The translations under genes and the position numbers were made by a program. Below the pieces are notes generated by a model. It did not search any database. It saw only the letters and a program-made list of their open reading frames with translations, and was not told the origin of the DNA. From Pseudisothecium myosuroides (lineage: Eukaryota; Streptophyta; Bryopsida; Hypnales; Lembophyllaceae): a stretch of DNA of 64,000 nt. How positions within the stretch are numbered: position 1 is the first letter of the stretch; each line of letters opens with the position of its first letter. The stretch spans positions 6,572,001 to 6,636,000 of the forward strand of contig OX637297.1 in the NCBI GenBank assembly GCA_951799445.1, written 5' to 3'. Shown here in pieces: positions 1 through 11,753 of the stretch.

Positions 1-3000
1 ACCCAACCCTGTACTTTAATGACCTTTCATTTCAAATGTCATGGATTTTGTACGTAATGGGTTCACCAAAAAAGTGTACAAGTTGCAAAAATTTTCAAGA
101 TTTAAAACCCACAAGAGATTTGAATTGAAAACCAATTTTAATGAACCCCTACATAGATTTTTTAAAAACATAGAATAAACTCGACCTTGTACTTTAATGA
201 CCTTTCATTTCAAATGTCATGGAATTTGTACGTGAAGGGTTCACTCAAAAAAGTGTACAAGTTGCAAACATTTTCAAGGTTTAAAACCCACAAGAAACTT
301 GATTTAAAAACCAAATTTAATGAACCTCTACATGGGTTTCTTAAAAACATAGAATAAACCCGACCTTGTACTTTAATGACCTTGCACTTCAAATGTCATG
401 GAAATTGTACATGAAGGATTCACCAAAAGAATGTACAAGTTGCAAACATTTTCAAGGTTCAAAACCCACAAGAAATTTGAATTCAAAACCATTTTTAATA
501 AACCCCTTCGTGGACTTTTTAAAAACATAGAATAAACCCAACCGTATACTTTAATGACCTTGCATTTCAAATGTCATGGAATTTGTACGTGAAGGGTTTA
601 CCATAAAAGTGTACAAAATGCAAACATTTTCAAGGTTCAAAACCCACAAGAAATTTGAATTCAAAACCAATTTTAATGAACCCCTTCCTGGATTTTTTAA
701 AAACATAGAATAAACTCGACCTTGTACTTTAATGACCTTTCATTTCAAATGTCATGGATTTTGTACGTAAAGGGTTCACCAAAAAAATGTACAAGTTGCA
801 AACATTTTCATGATTCAGAACCCACAACAAATTTGATTTAAAAACCATTTTTAATGAACCCCTACGTGGGTGTTTTAAAAACATAGAATAAACCCGACCC
901 TGTACTTTAAAGACCTTGCATTTCAAATGTCATGGAATTTGTACGTGAAGGGTTCACCAAAAAGGTGTACAAGTTGCAAACATTTTCAAGATTCAAAACC
1001 CACAAGATATTTGAATTCAAAACCATTTTTAATGAATCCCTACGTGGATTTTTTAGAAACATAGGATAAACCCCACCTTGTACTTTAATGACCTTGCATT
1101 TCAAATGTCATGGAATTTGTACGTGAAGGGTTTACCATAAAAGTGTACAAGTTGCAAACATTTTCAAGGTTCAAAACCCACAAGAAATTTGAATTAAAAA
1201 CCAATTTTAATGAACCCCTTCCTGGATTTTTTAAAAACATAGAATAAAGCCAACCCTGTACTTTAATGACCTTGCATTTCAAATGTCATCGAATTTGTAC
1301 ATGAAGGGTTCTCCAAAAAAATGTAGAAGTTGCAAACATTTTCAAGATTTAAAACCCACAAGATATTTGAATTAAGAACCATTTTTAATGAACCCCTTTG
1401 TGGGTTTTTTAAAAACATAGAATAAACCCAACCGTGTAGTTTAATGACCTTGCATTTCAAATGTCATGGAACTTGTACGTGAAGGGTTCACCAAAAAAAT
1501 GTACAAGTTGCAAACATTTTCAAGATTGAAAACCCACAAGAAATTTGAACTAAAATCCATTTTTAATGAACTCGTACGTGGATTTTTAAAAACATAGAAT
1601 AAACCCGATCCTGTACTTTAATGACCTTGTATTTCACATGTCATGGAATTTGTACGTGAAGGGTTCACAAAGAAAATGTACAAGTTGCAAACATTCTCAA
1701 GATTCAAAACCGACAAGAAATTTTAATTAAAAAGGACTTTTAATGAACCCCTACGTGGATTTTTTAAAAACATAGAATAAACCCGGCCCTGTACTTTAAT
1801 GACCTTCCATTTAACATGTCATGGAATTTATACGTAGAGGATTTACCCTAGAAATGTACAAGTTCTAAACATTCTGAAAATTCAAAATCCACAAGAAATT
1901 AGAATTAGAAACACATTTTTAATGAAACCCCACATGTTTTAAAAGAAGTATAGATTTAACTCGGCCCTGTACTTTAATGACCTTGCATTTCAAATGTTAT
2001 GGAATTTGTACGTGAAGGGTTCACCGAAAAAATGTACAAGTTGCAAACATTTTCAAGATTGAAACCCAAAAGAAATTTGAATTCAAAACCATTTTTAATG
2101 AACCCGTACGTGGATTTTTTAAAAACATAGAATAAACCCGACCCTATACTTTAATGACCTTGTATTTCTTATGTCATGGAATTTGTACGTGAGGGTTCAC
2201 CAAAAAAGTGTACAAGTTGCAAACATGCTCAAGATTCAAAACCCACAAGAAATTTGAATTAAAAACCATTTTTAATGAACTCCTACGTGGATTTTTTAAA
2301 AACATAGAATAAACCCGACTTTGTACTTTACTGACCTTGCATTTCAAATGTCATGGAATTTATACATGAATGGTTCACCCAAAAAATGTACAAGTTGCAA
2401 ACATTTTCAAGATTCAGAACCCACAAGAAATTTGTATTAAAGACCATTTTTAATGAACCGCTACGTGGATTTTTTAAAAACATAGAATAAACCCGGCGCT
2501 GTACTTTAATGACCTTCCATTTCACATGTCATGGAATTAGTACGTAGAGGATTAACTATAATATTGTACAAGTTTTTTACATTTTCAAGATTCAGAATCC
2601 ACAAGAAATTTGAATTAGAAACCCATTTTCAATGAAAACCCACGTGGTTTTTAAGAAATATAGAATAAACTCAGCCCTGTACTTTAATGACCTTCCATTT
2701 CACATGTCAGTGAATTTATACATGAACGGTTCACCAAAAAATTGTACAAGTTGCAAACATTCTCAAGATTCAAAACCCACAAGAAATTTGAATTCAAAAC
2801 CATTTTTAATGAACCCGTACGTGGATTTTTTAAAAACATAGAATAAACCTGGCCCTGTACTTTAATGACCTTCCATTTCACATGTCATGGATTTAGTACG
2901 TCGAGGATTTACTATAATATTGTACAAGTTCCAAACATTCTCAAAATTCAAAATCCGCAAGAAATTTGTATTAGAAACCCATTTTTAATGAAAATCCACG

Positions 3001-3150
3001 TGGTTCTTAAAAAATATAGAATAAATTCGGCCCTGTACTTTAATGACCTTCCATTTCACATGTCATGGAAGTTGTACGTGAAGGGTTCACCTAAAAAATG
3101 TACAAGTTGCAAACATTCTCAAAATTTGGAAAAAATTGGGACTTAAACTT
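1..3150. repeat. R1 satellite: about 17-18 tandem copies of a 178-bp unit
   Basis: The same phrases (TGTACTTTAATGACCTT, TTTCAAATGTCATGG, TACGTGAAGGGTTCACC, GTGTACAAGTTGCAAAC, TTTTTAAAAACATAGAATAA) recur every 178 bp from the window's left edge to about 3150. Equivalent minus-strand stops end at 392, 570, 926, 1104, 1282, 1460, 2525 and 2881, all multiples of 178 apart. The array is cut by the window edge. The nucleosome-scale period is typical of plant centromeric or heterochromatic satellites. The short open frames inside are a by-product of the repeat. Confidence 0.95.
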
Positions 3151-3900
3151 TAACTACCTTCAGTTTCAAAAATCATAGATTTTGCACGTAAAAGCCTCAC
3201 CAAAGCAAATTTGGAAGTTGCAAATTCTTTGAAGATTCAAAATCCACAAGAAATTCTAATTTAGACTAATTTTTAACTAAACTATACGTCAATTTAAAAA
3301 AAAATAGATTTACCACGTTCTCTGATTTAATGACCTTGAATTGCAGAAGTCAATAAAAAAAGACTGTAAAAATATTATGGAATTTCATACGTGCATGCAT
3401 AAAAAATTATTGAGGAAGTTGTAATTACTCTTAGAACTTAGATTCCACCACTACTTCCAAGTCTTATCCATTGGAAAATTCATCTTCACATGAAATAAAA
3501 AAAATCGGGAATACAATATGCATTGTACTTTAATGTCCCAATTTTAAAAATGTCATGGAATTCCATATATGCATGCATAAAAAGTTCAAGGTCCAAATCC
3601 ATGTCCGCATTCATATCACCCGCCAAATTTTAAATTTGTTTACGTAATTCAAACAAATGGGCCATGCCCTATATTTTAAAGAAACTTAAATCCATAATTC
3701 ATGAAAGTAGTGCACGTGGGCCTCACCCAAAAAAATGGGAATTTGTAAATGTCCACAACAATATTTCCAAATCCTTGGCCGCATTCAATTTATCCCCCTA
3801 ATTCTTAGAGCCACATGAGAATCACAAAGGGCGAAAACAGTTCCCCATTTACAATCACATTGGAAAGCTATATGTATTTTACATATTAACCCGAACAAAT
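3150..3900. repeat. Decayed edge of the satellite array
   Basis: Past 3150 the R1 landmarks continue in the same order but with heavy substitution, for example ACTTTAACTACCTTCAG, TTGCACGTAAAAGCCTCACC, TGTCATGGAATTCCATA and GCACGTGGGCCTCACCC. The portion near 3360-3540 matches the R3 family (reverse complement) better than R1, sharing the TGTAATTAC..TAG.A.TTAGATT.CAC block. This is the progressive divergence expected at the margin of a tandem array. Confidence 0.7.
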
Positions 3901-5800
3901 CGGCCAAGCCCTAAAAGTGAAGTAAAAATTTATAATTCTAGCACCTTTAATTATGCTTCTTCCCTTATTAAACAAAGGGCCCTATTGTAGCAAAACTTTT
4001 CTTCTATTTTTTCAAATCCCCATTCAAAGAAAATAATGAAGTGCAATGATTCATTCAAAATGTTTTGTAAAAAAAGATTTAGGCTACAAGGGGGGTAACA
4101 TTCTTACTAGGCATTCAAATATTTGGTATGATAGTACTTCTAAAAGAATTGTCATACTTTAAAATATTTATCATCTTAAGTTTATAGGAATGTCATTCAG
4201 ATCCCAAAGTTGAATTTTACTAGAATAAATAGTATTTAGTTTAGAATGCACTGCAATCAATTATTGCAAGACAATGACCTTTTTTTTAACTTCGAACTTA
4301 TTCTAAGGTAAACTTTACAATATCCAACATATTTATTCAAAGAGAATAATCATAGGTATAGGAATCATAGTTTTATAAGTTTAAAAAAAAGTGGCAATAT
4401 AAAGTTAAATACATAAACTTAGAAGGCATTTTGAGTTGTTGGTATCAAATTTCATCTAAAATCTCAGTTATGACAATGAATACACTGAACCATAATTTTG
4501 ACTTTAATCTGTGAATTATTTTTTACAATTATCATTTGAAAATTAATTAACATTAAATTCTTGAATCTCCTAGATTGCAATTCATATTATAGTTTCATAT
4601 TTTGAGAGATTGGGCTATACTTAGAGCTTCTAAATGTTACATAGTAATATCAAGTAAAAGAATATTGACATATAGAAATATCAGAACTCTTATATATTTG
4701 TTTCTAATTATGTAAAAGACAAACAGTTGATCTTGAGTACCTTGAGATAAGATTTTAGTGATGATTATGGATATCAATTTAAAATTTATTTTCGATTATA
4801 ATGGGACAGGGCACACGAGACTGTCAACAACACAAGATATTGTTGTGGTGTGAAAACGATTGAACTTCAATATTTTTATAAATAAAAAAATTGAAATACA
4901 TAATATTTTATTTTTGAAAAAACCCATGAACTCTTCCTTGTAGCGAGTTATTTGATGGTAGTTACCAAAAATTCAACTAGACAAAAGAAAAATGAATCTT
5001 TACATCTCACCTGTAAACATATTAAATAAAACAAAAACAAAAGAAACCTAACTCAAGCTATGGACTAATATGCCAAGCTAGGCTTACCCTAAAACCAAAA
5101 TAAAAGGAACAATAATTTTTGAATTCTTAACCAAACTTGGAAATAATATCTTTTCTACCATTATCTACTTCAGAAGTATTGCATACTTGCACACTAATAA
5201 TATTGACCTATTTAAATAGAATAAAATGCTTATAATTGGAAATGGGACAACCTAATTTCGCTATGCATATAGAATTGCACGCGTGGTGTGATTTAAGGGA
5301 ACTACACCTAAAATGGACCGTTGTTCAAGAGTGAATGGAATTTTTAAACTAAAAATGAAGTGGGAGGAAATAGAAAATGGGGCACATAAAGGACAAGTGT
5401 AAGATGATGGTAAGGTCCATTTCAAATATTGAACAGCTCTATTAATAGAATTATAGAGGTGGCAAGCTTGCAAGTGGTCCATTTATTATGCACTTTCCTT
5501 TGGTTTAACTTTTTATCTCTGACATTTCTTCGTGTGTATCAAATTTATTTAGGCATCATGTATATGACAGTTTTGACACCATACACCTTGTTATTTTACC
5601 CAATTTGATTCATACTCCTTCACCTATGTACAGAAATTGTTGTTCATTTTCTAGAACATATTGTTGTGCCTTAGAGCTTAAGTGTGCTATTTTAGTTGTA
5701 GTTCCTTTAGTAGCGTGAAGGTATTAGGGTTTATGCTAGTGAAGTTTTCAAATTTGGGTAGGGTCCGGTTATCAATGGAGAAACTGGATATGGGTTTGGG
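3900..5800. other. AT-rich stretch with no recognisable gene
   Basis: Short open frames only, none with recognisable protein character. No tandem repeat or clear mobile-element terminus was seen. Confidence 0.5.
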
Positions 5801-6412
5801 GGTACAACAACGTACGGGTATATGGGCTGATTTGAACGGTGCACTGCTCTAGCCTCGGGTTTCAATTGGGTACTCGGGTCTCAACCGGGTATTACAGAAG
5901 AAGTTTCGGCGCCAACCTAGGGTTTGGCGCTCACTGATTAGCGTTCCTGTTTCTGGCAGGTTCCGTCCGTGTTGTTTTTTGCTGGTTTTTTGGCTTGTCA
6001 TGTTTGCCTTCTTGCGCGCATGCTTGAGGTACTCGGAAGCAGGGAGTTTGGAGAATCTTGGGGAGGTCTGGAGTGTGACGAGGGAAACAAATGTTGTGGC
6101 ATGGTAAACGTGCGCATCTTCTCGTGAGACTGGCTGCATCTTCTTGTGAGACTAGCGCATCTTCTCGTGAGAATAGCTGCTGTGGAGTGTCTTGTGAGCG
6201 CTTAGTGAGGGTCGTGTGAGTGCTTGCTTGGTTTGTGAGGGTCGTGTGAGCCCGCTAACCCAAACCCTTTCACTAGCCGTCTCAAAGCCGTGTGAGCGCC
6301 AAGTTTTTCGTAGTGCCTGTGAGGTTCGCTGCTGTCCGACGACGCGGTTCTTGGGTTTACAATTTTGCACGTGGAGCTGAGCGGGAGGAAAGAAGAATAT
6401 TGCAGGTGAAGG
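5800..6412 (+). other. Candidate non-coding 5' exon with splice donor
   Basis: A moderately GC-rich stretch ends at CAGGTGAAG/GTGAGC, a good splice donor with GT at 6412, and T-rich intron-like sequence follows. Local short repeats are present: CATCTTCTCGTGAGA three times near 6115-6175 and GAGGGTCGTGTGAG twice near 6205-6250. No protein frame is convincing. This is only a suggestion of a 5' leader exon. Confidence 0.2.
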
Positions 6413-7074
6413 TGAGCTTGTTTTCACCCTAAACCCTCAATTTCTTTTCCGTTCAGTGGCTTCTGCTGGATTGTTTGTGGTTGTTGAATGCAAATTGATG
6501 TAGAACCTGAATCACGTTGCTTATATTCTTGCTGCTCTACTGGTTTAGGGTCAGCTGCTGTGCTGGTCTGTTGTGTTTTGGTCTTTCAATTGGCTTAAGG
6601 TTCTTAGGATTTCCACACGATTAGGTTCTTTCAATTGCTTGCTGTGTTTTGGTATCATGAACCAGCTTAGGGTTCATAGGGTTTCTACAACATTGAGTTG
6701 CTTCATTTGTTAGAGTTCATTAGGGCTTCACAGTTTAGTGTTTTAAATGCTGTGCATGTCATGTGGCTTTAGGCTTTACGGGTAGGAATTTTTTGCAGTT
6801 GAATTAGCTAATGGTTGTTTAGGGTTAACTAGCTTGCGATTAGAATTGCACGTGGTTGTTTTTTGAATTGCTGAGGAGTACAATTGCAGATGGTTTGTAC
6901 TTGAATGCTTAGGGTTGCTTCCAATCCTGTTTCTGCAAATTTGTGATTAAAATGCTTAGGAGAGAAATGCTTAGGAGTGTAATGCATATGGTTTGAGTTT
7001 GGAGTGCGATGGATTGTTTTTGAAATTGGTTCTGTGATTTCGATTGATTTGTGGAAGCCACTACTTCTGTGCAG

Positions 7075-7150
7075 AATCAAGAGCTAGCTCTGAATCTGTA
7101 CGCAGCTGGCATTGCGAACTTCAGGAGATACTACTGCGTAGAGCTTCCAG
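7075..7150 (+). other. Candidate 76-bp internal exon
   Basis: Flanked by an acceptor (TTCTGTGCAG) and a donor (CAG/GTAAAT). The frame between them is fully open and reads as plausible protein (NQELALNLYAAGIANF, then RRYYCVELP). I do not recognise it. No partner exons were identified with certainty, although the donor near 6412 lies upstream. Confidence 0.25.
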
Positions 7151-7439
7151 GTAAATTCAAGTCTCGAAGGTCCTGGCCATTAGAAAAGCTTGTAATGCAT
7201 AGAAAATTGAGAATGCATAGGAACTAAGAGGTAAACAACGTTTTAGTGTTCAAGACTGAGAGATGAAGGGATTCTGGCCACGTTTTTTAGGGAGAATACT
7301 TTTACTTGCAAGCCGTAGTATCTGAATCTAGTGGCAGGGGCATCAAATGTACATTAAGGTCGTTAACAGACCTTAAACCGAAATATTACAAACCCTAATA
7401 TTTAACAAGCCACTGCCCATAATCCCAGGCAGATGCGCT

Positions 7440-8135
7440 CTACAGGAACCAAATGTCGTAGCATGTAGGACAGAACCAAGAAATTCAATATATAATCAGC
7501 CCCCAATGTCATTTCAGCGCGAGCCATGCTGAAATGAGTTATGCCCTGCTTGAAATAGCTCATAAACCTTAGAAATCAGGTCCCCAAAATCTAAGACGCA
7601 CGCGGTCTACGCAGGAAACATATATCGAAGCCTCTAGGACAGTATCAAACACCTCTAAACTAAGAGGTCGGCAATGTCACTTCAGTGCGACTCGCGCTAA
7701 AACAACTCATACCCTTATTGTTACATAAAAAGCCCTCATATGCATATCAAAAAAGTCCCCAGAAATATCAGACAATCTCGAGGAAAAGAACTCCATACCA
7801 GAATTGTCAATTCAGTGCGATCCGCGCTAAAATGACATATTGCCATGTCATGAACAGTTCATCATAAAAAGAGTATCAATTCTAAAAAGAACGATATCTC
7901 AAATCCCAATTATAATAGGACATGACAGTTCAGCGCGCCTCGCGTTAAACAGGCAGAGGGATCATAACTATATTATGATGTAAAGACCAAACTGAATAAC
8001 GAGACACAAATATCTCAGATAGGAAGAACACTTAAACATTGTCAATCACTTAACCGTGACGCTCATACGGCAAATGCTAGAACCCATATAGAATACCTCC
8101 GACATGTCTGTTTAGCTCGACCCGCGCTAAAGAGT
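7440..8135. repeat. Five-copy array of a palindromic element in degenerate 120-180-bp units
   Basis: An imperfect palindrome of about 21 bp, half-sites TTCAGCGCGA and TCGCGCTAAA, starts at 7513, 7681, 7811, 7929 and 8111. Spacings are 168, 130, 118 and 182 bp. Most copies follow a GTCA-type tetranucleotide. The first two units also share flanking text (AGGAA..A.AT.TCG.AGC and TAGGACAG). The array ends about 40 bp before the ATG of the next gene, so it could be a promoter array, a set of hairpins or subterminal transposase sites. None is proven. Confidence 0.8.
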
Positions 8136-8169
8136 TAGGATAGCTGACATCATTGTTGAACAACGCAGG

Positions 8170-9190
8170 ATGGAGAACCTTATGGACGCGCTGAATATGT
8201 ACTTCAAAAAATTTGAAGTGCACTTTGACGACGAGTACAGTGGCGTGGACGAGTCTCTAATAGAAGGCGATTATTGGGAATTTAAAGAGCCCGAAAGAGT
8301 GGAGTTCTAGGGATTCGTTATGCTCGCGTTCTCTAATGACTTCTGCTTCACTTATAAATTCAAAAACGCGCAAGTGTATTTGAACTTATCTTTTGACAAG
8401 AAGGTAAAAGATGTCGAAGCAGATACCCATCCTATGATCAAAATCAAGTGTGTCACCACAATCAAAGGCATTGAGAAGAAGGATCAATACCACTTTGCAA
8501 TTTGCATTGATTCTGTTCTAATTCCTTTTAACCTGACCCCATTGCTTCCGAGCCTTGAGCCGACGCCTTTCCAAGATGAAGTGAACGAGCTAGAGAAGAA
8601 ACTGGATAAAAAGGAGTGGCAGAATGCTAACGGGTCAGCACTGGCCTGGAAACGCCTCTGCTCAAAAATAAGGACGCTGTTCGGGGACTTTAACACACAG
8701 AAGGGGAAGCACGAGATGTAGAGTGCAATGAACCGGCCAAAGTCCGTTTCGATAGATATTGTTAATCAGGGTGTCAGCTAGAGTTCCAAACAAACTCTGG
8801 TCCAGGAATCAGGGGCCGGTCGCGGAACAAAAATGACCCCGAAGTCTACCAAGAAGATTGTCCAAGAGAAAGGGAAGAAAGCGGCAGCCTCCCCCTCCAC
8901 TCCGAGAGCACCCACAAGATCCACTGAGGAGTCAGAATTTGCTGACGCCAACTTCGCGGAAGAGATGGTTAATATACCTCACTCGCGAGCCACAGAGAAA
9001 AAGCAGGACTATAAGGCTATCAGCGAGACATACCAGAGGTATTGGACAACATGCGAGGACGCGTATGTCTTGAAGGTTGACCAGAAGAAAGAAATCGACA
9101 TCTTCCAACTTATTGAGGCACCAACAGGGTTGTCAGGACGTCCGGACGGACGTCTAGAGTCCCGGGACGCGACCCCCCCGGACGTCCCGT
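8170..9190 (+). pseudogene. Broken gene of unknown family, possibly the N-terminal part of the 30.7-kb ParB/methylase-like family
   Basis: One reading frame starts at ATG 8170 and runs about 340 codons to the TGA near 9190. It is interrupted only by three TAG codons at 8308, 8719 and 8779, and protein-like sequence continues after each. It begins MENLMDALNMYFKKFEVHF and includes an acidic, Lys-rich middle and a Pro/Ser/Lys-rich linker near 8830-8940. The last recognisable residues are KKEIDIFQLIEAPTG near 9090-9130, after which the frame enters GC island 1. I do not recognise a domain. The abrupt end at the island suggests truncation. A link to the 30.7-kb gene rests on both genes being cut by an island with the same end module and is inference only. 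Confidence 0.5.
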
Positions 9191-9530
9191 GACATTTAGT
9201 TTTTAAAAATTTACCGGCCGGTAAATAAGCCGTCCGACCGCCCGTCCGCCGCGTCGGCGACCGCGCGTCGGCCCGACTGCCCGACTGCCCGACCGCCTGT
9301 CGCCCCGTCTGCCCGACCGCCTGTTGGCCGCGTGGGCGACCGCACGCCGGCCCGTTGGCCGTCCGCTCGATTGCCCGTTGGCTGCGTCGAGCCGACCGCG
9401 GTCCCAACTGCGCACCTGCCCGAGCATAGACGACCGCCCGTTGGCCCCAGCGCGCTCGACCTCGCCCGTCCGCTGGAACGCGGCCGATCCCGACCCCGAT
9501 TCCGTTCAGCCCAGCCGTTCTTGAATCCCA
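9133..9530. repeat. GC island 1 (CGGTCGG/CCGACCG-rich)
   Basis: Abrupt change to very GC-rich sequence made of degenerate CCGACCG/CCGTCGGCC words, open in several frames on both strands because stops are rare. The left boundary falls inside the preceding gene frame (ACAGGGTTG/TCAGGACGTCCGGACG). The segment ATTTAGT..AAAAATTTACCGGCCGGTAAAT at about 9194-9230 matches the right end of island 6 in inverted orientation, suggesting a mobile or terminal module. The many overlapping frames here are not genes. Confidence 0.75.
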
Positions 9531-11750
9531 CTAATTTAAATTTAGGGTTACTAAAATATAATATGATTTTCTAGTGTTTCAAAAAAATAAAATACATATA
9601 TATATATAATATGGATGTCTATCCCTGAAGCTTTAATTTATTGAACTTGCGCTTATAATGAAACAAATATGAACAATTTAAATTTATTGAACAATCTAAG
9701 ACTTTCATTCCAAGAAATAGTCATAGGATTCAAGTTTTAATGCAATTTCTACAGCTTTCAAATAATAAGTGTTTCACATGGTTGAATTAGATTGCTCAAG
9801 CAACCTCACCATTACAACTTCCGTATATTGTATTTTAATTCCATGTTAAATCTTTTTATGGTTTCATTTATTTTACATCCTTCCATCATTTTTTTGTTTA
9901 TCAATTTTTAATGAATGAAAATAGAATTTCGAGATCCTCAATTTCTTTTTTTTGCATTTGGAATTGAAATATTCAACCATAAATAGTTTTAACATCAAAT
10001 GAAATTGAACAATAATCCTGAGGTGAAACATGTATTAGAAATTTTTTTTTTCATTTTCACACCGTCTTATTTTTGGTTGGATACTTTGATACATTCATTG
10101 GTGTCCATTATTCCTTCATCTTTTATTTCTTTTAATTTTAAATTTATAATCAATTTATTTTTATTTTTTCCTTTACTATCAACTTTTTGTTTCAACAGTA
10201 TTCCATCTTTGTTTTCTGGAACCATTTACCTATCTCTTTACACCCGTCTTTGGAGGATTGGGGAAACACAGGTTTGGTATGATTTTTAGTTGGTTTATTT
10301 TGAGTTTAGGGTTCGCCCTATTTATTTTTAAAACACACTTTCGTCGTTGCGAATTTCTTTTTTCACACCCATTTTTTGGGGGAGTACAACCCTTTGTTGT
10401 TTTAAAAATTTTACTTCTCTTCTAACACCTTATAATTTTTCTGGGGTGGAGACAGTTTGGCATGAATTTCTTTTCCTTAAATGTGGACACCCTCCATTTT
10501 GATTTTTAAATATTTTTGTCTATGTTTTCACCAAAATTGATGTGACAGTACAATTTGTAATACAAGTACCCATTTCCAGGAAAAAAAACTTTTTGAATAA
10601 ATGTAACAGTAGGGTTTACAAAAGTGATGACTTTAGAATACGTGGTACAAATTTCACAATTTCTCACCATGTGGATTGCAAGACCAGGTGCAAGACATTA
10701 GTGTTTGAATTGATGATAACCCTTTTCTATCCCTTCTAAAAAACAGACACCTGCCCTTGATGTAAAATTCATGTAAAATTCATGTAAAATTCATGTAAAA
10801 TTGTGAAATGTGAATTCATTATTTCACACCGTATTTTCTGTGCCTTGAGGGAGGATTGTTTGGTTCTTGAGATATTCTACTTTTCTTCGTACAGTGTACA
10901 CCCTTTCTTTTGTGGAACGGGGGTTGGAGGGGAAACACTTTTGTTCGTACGTATTTTTTGGAAAGGATAGAATTCCTTCATTGGTACGTATTTTTGTTGG
11001 AGGGGAGGGGGCACTAGTGCAGTACACTTCCATTTTTTTGGGAAAACCTCTTTGGCTATTATAAATTTCTTATCTAACGTCCATTTCCCTGTGGGCACAA
11101 TTCTTTTGTTCTTCAAACATTTTGTTTTTTCTTCACAACCTTTGTGAAACAAATGATAAGTTCATAGTTTCATAGTTTCATTGGTATGAAACAAAATTAT
11201 TTAATTTCCACTGGTAATTTAATAAGTGTGTTCATTCATTTTTATAGGTATGGATTGGAATTATCAATTATGCAAGAAAACTAATACTCCTGAGTTCTAC
11301 CAAAACAGGGATCGAATAGAAGATTTGCACTTGTATTTTCAAGAGTTATATTCATAGCCCAAATTATATGTAAGGGTGGGTTTATGGTGGCATTCTTCTC
11401 TTTTTATGATTTTCTTTGTTATGCAATCTTGCCAATACAACATACATGAAGAAAAAGTACTCCGTTTCTCATCCAAACATGCCTTACGCTTAGTATAGCA
11501 CAAACTTGTAGTCATTACAATTTCAAAAACACCCAACAATTCAAAACGTATATCCAATTTCACATACATTGGTATACATTGTTGGAGCACATACACTACT
11601 CATTGCTTACACGTAAATCCTCACCTTCGTATTCATGTACTACTTCTACAGTTCTATATACTATGGTAAGCCGGTACATCAGTAGTATACTAGTATTTAA
11701 TATGAATGTCGAAAGTGTTCATCCGACACAGGCCACCTATGAGTACTGTT
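9530..11750. other. AT-rich stretch with no recognisable gene
   Basis: T- and A-rich sequence with short frames lacking recognisable protein features. G-rich patches lie near 10920-11030. Only the short tandem repeat listed separately at 10760 stands out. Confidence 0.5.
10760..10802. repeat. 11-bp tandem repeat, 4 copies
   Basis: ATGTAAAATTC is repeated four times in direct succession, the last copy ending in TTG. Confidence 0.9.
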
Positions 11751-11753
11751 GAA

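Noticed and set aside
210..3146. Series of 60-93-residue open frames in the R1 array
   Set aside because: They repeat exactly with the 178-bp DNA period and have no codon-level conservation; by-products of the satellite.
9009..9574. Overlapping Arg/Pro/Gly-rich frames on both strands
   Set aside because: Caused by low stop frequency in GC island 1; the same happens in every other island.
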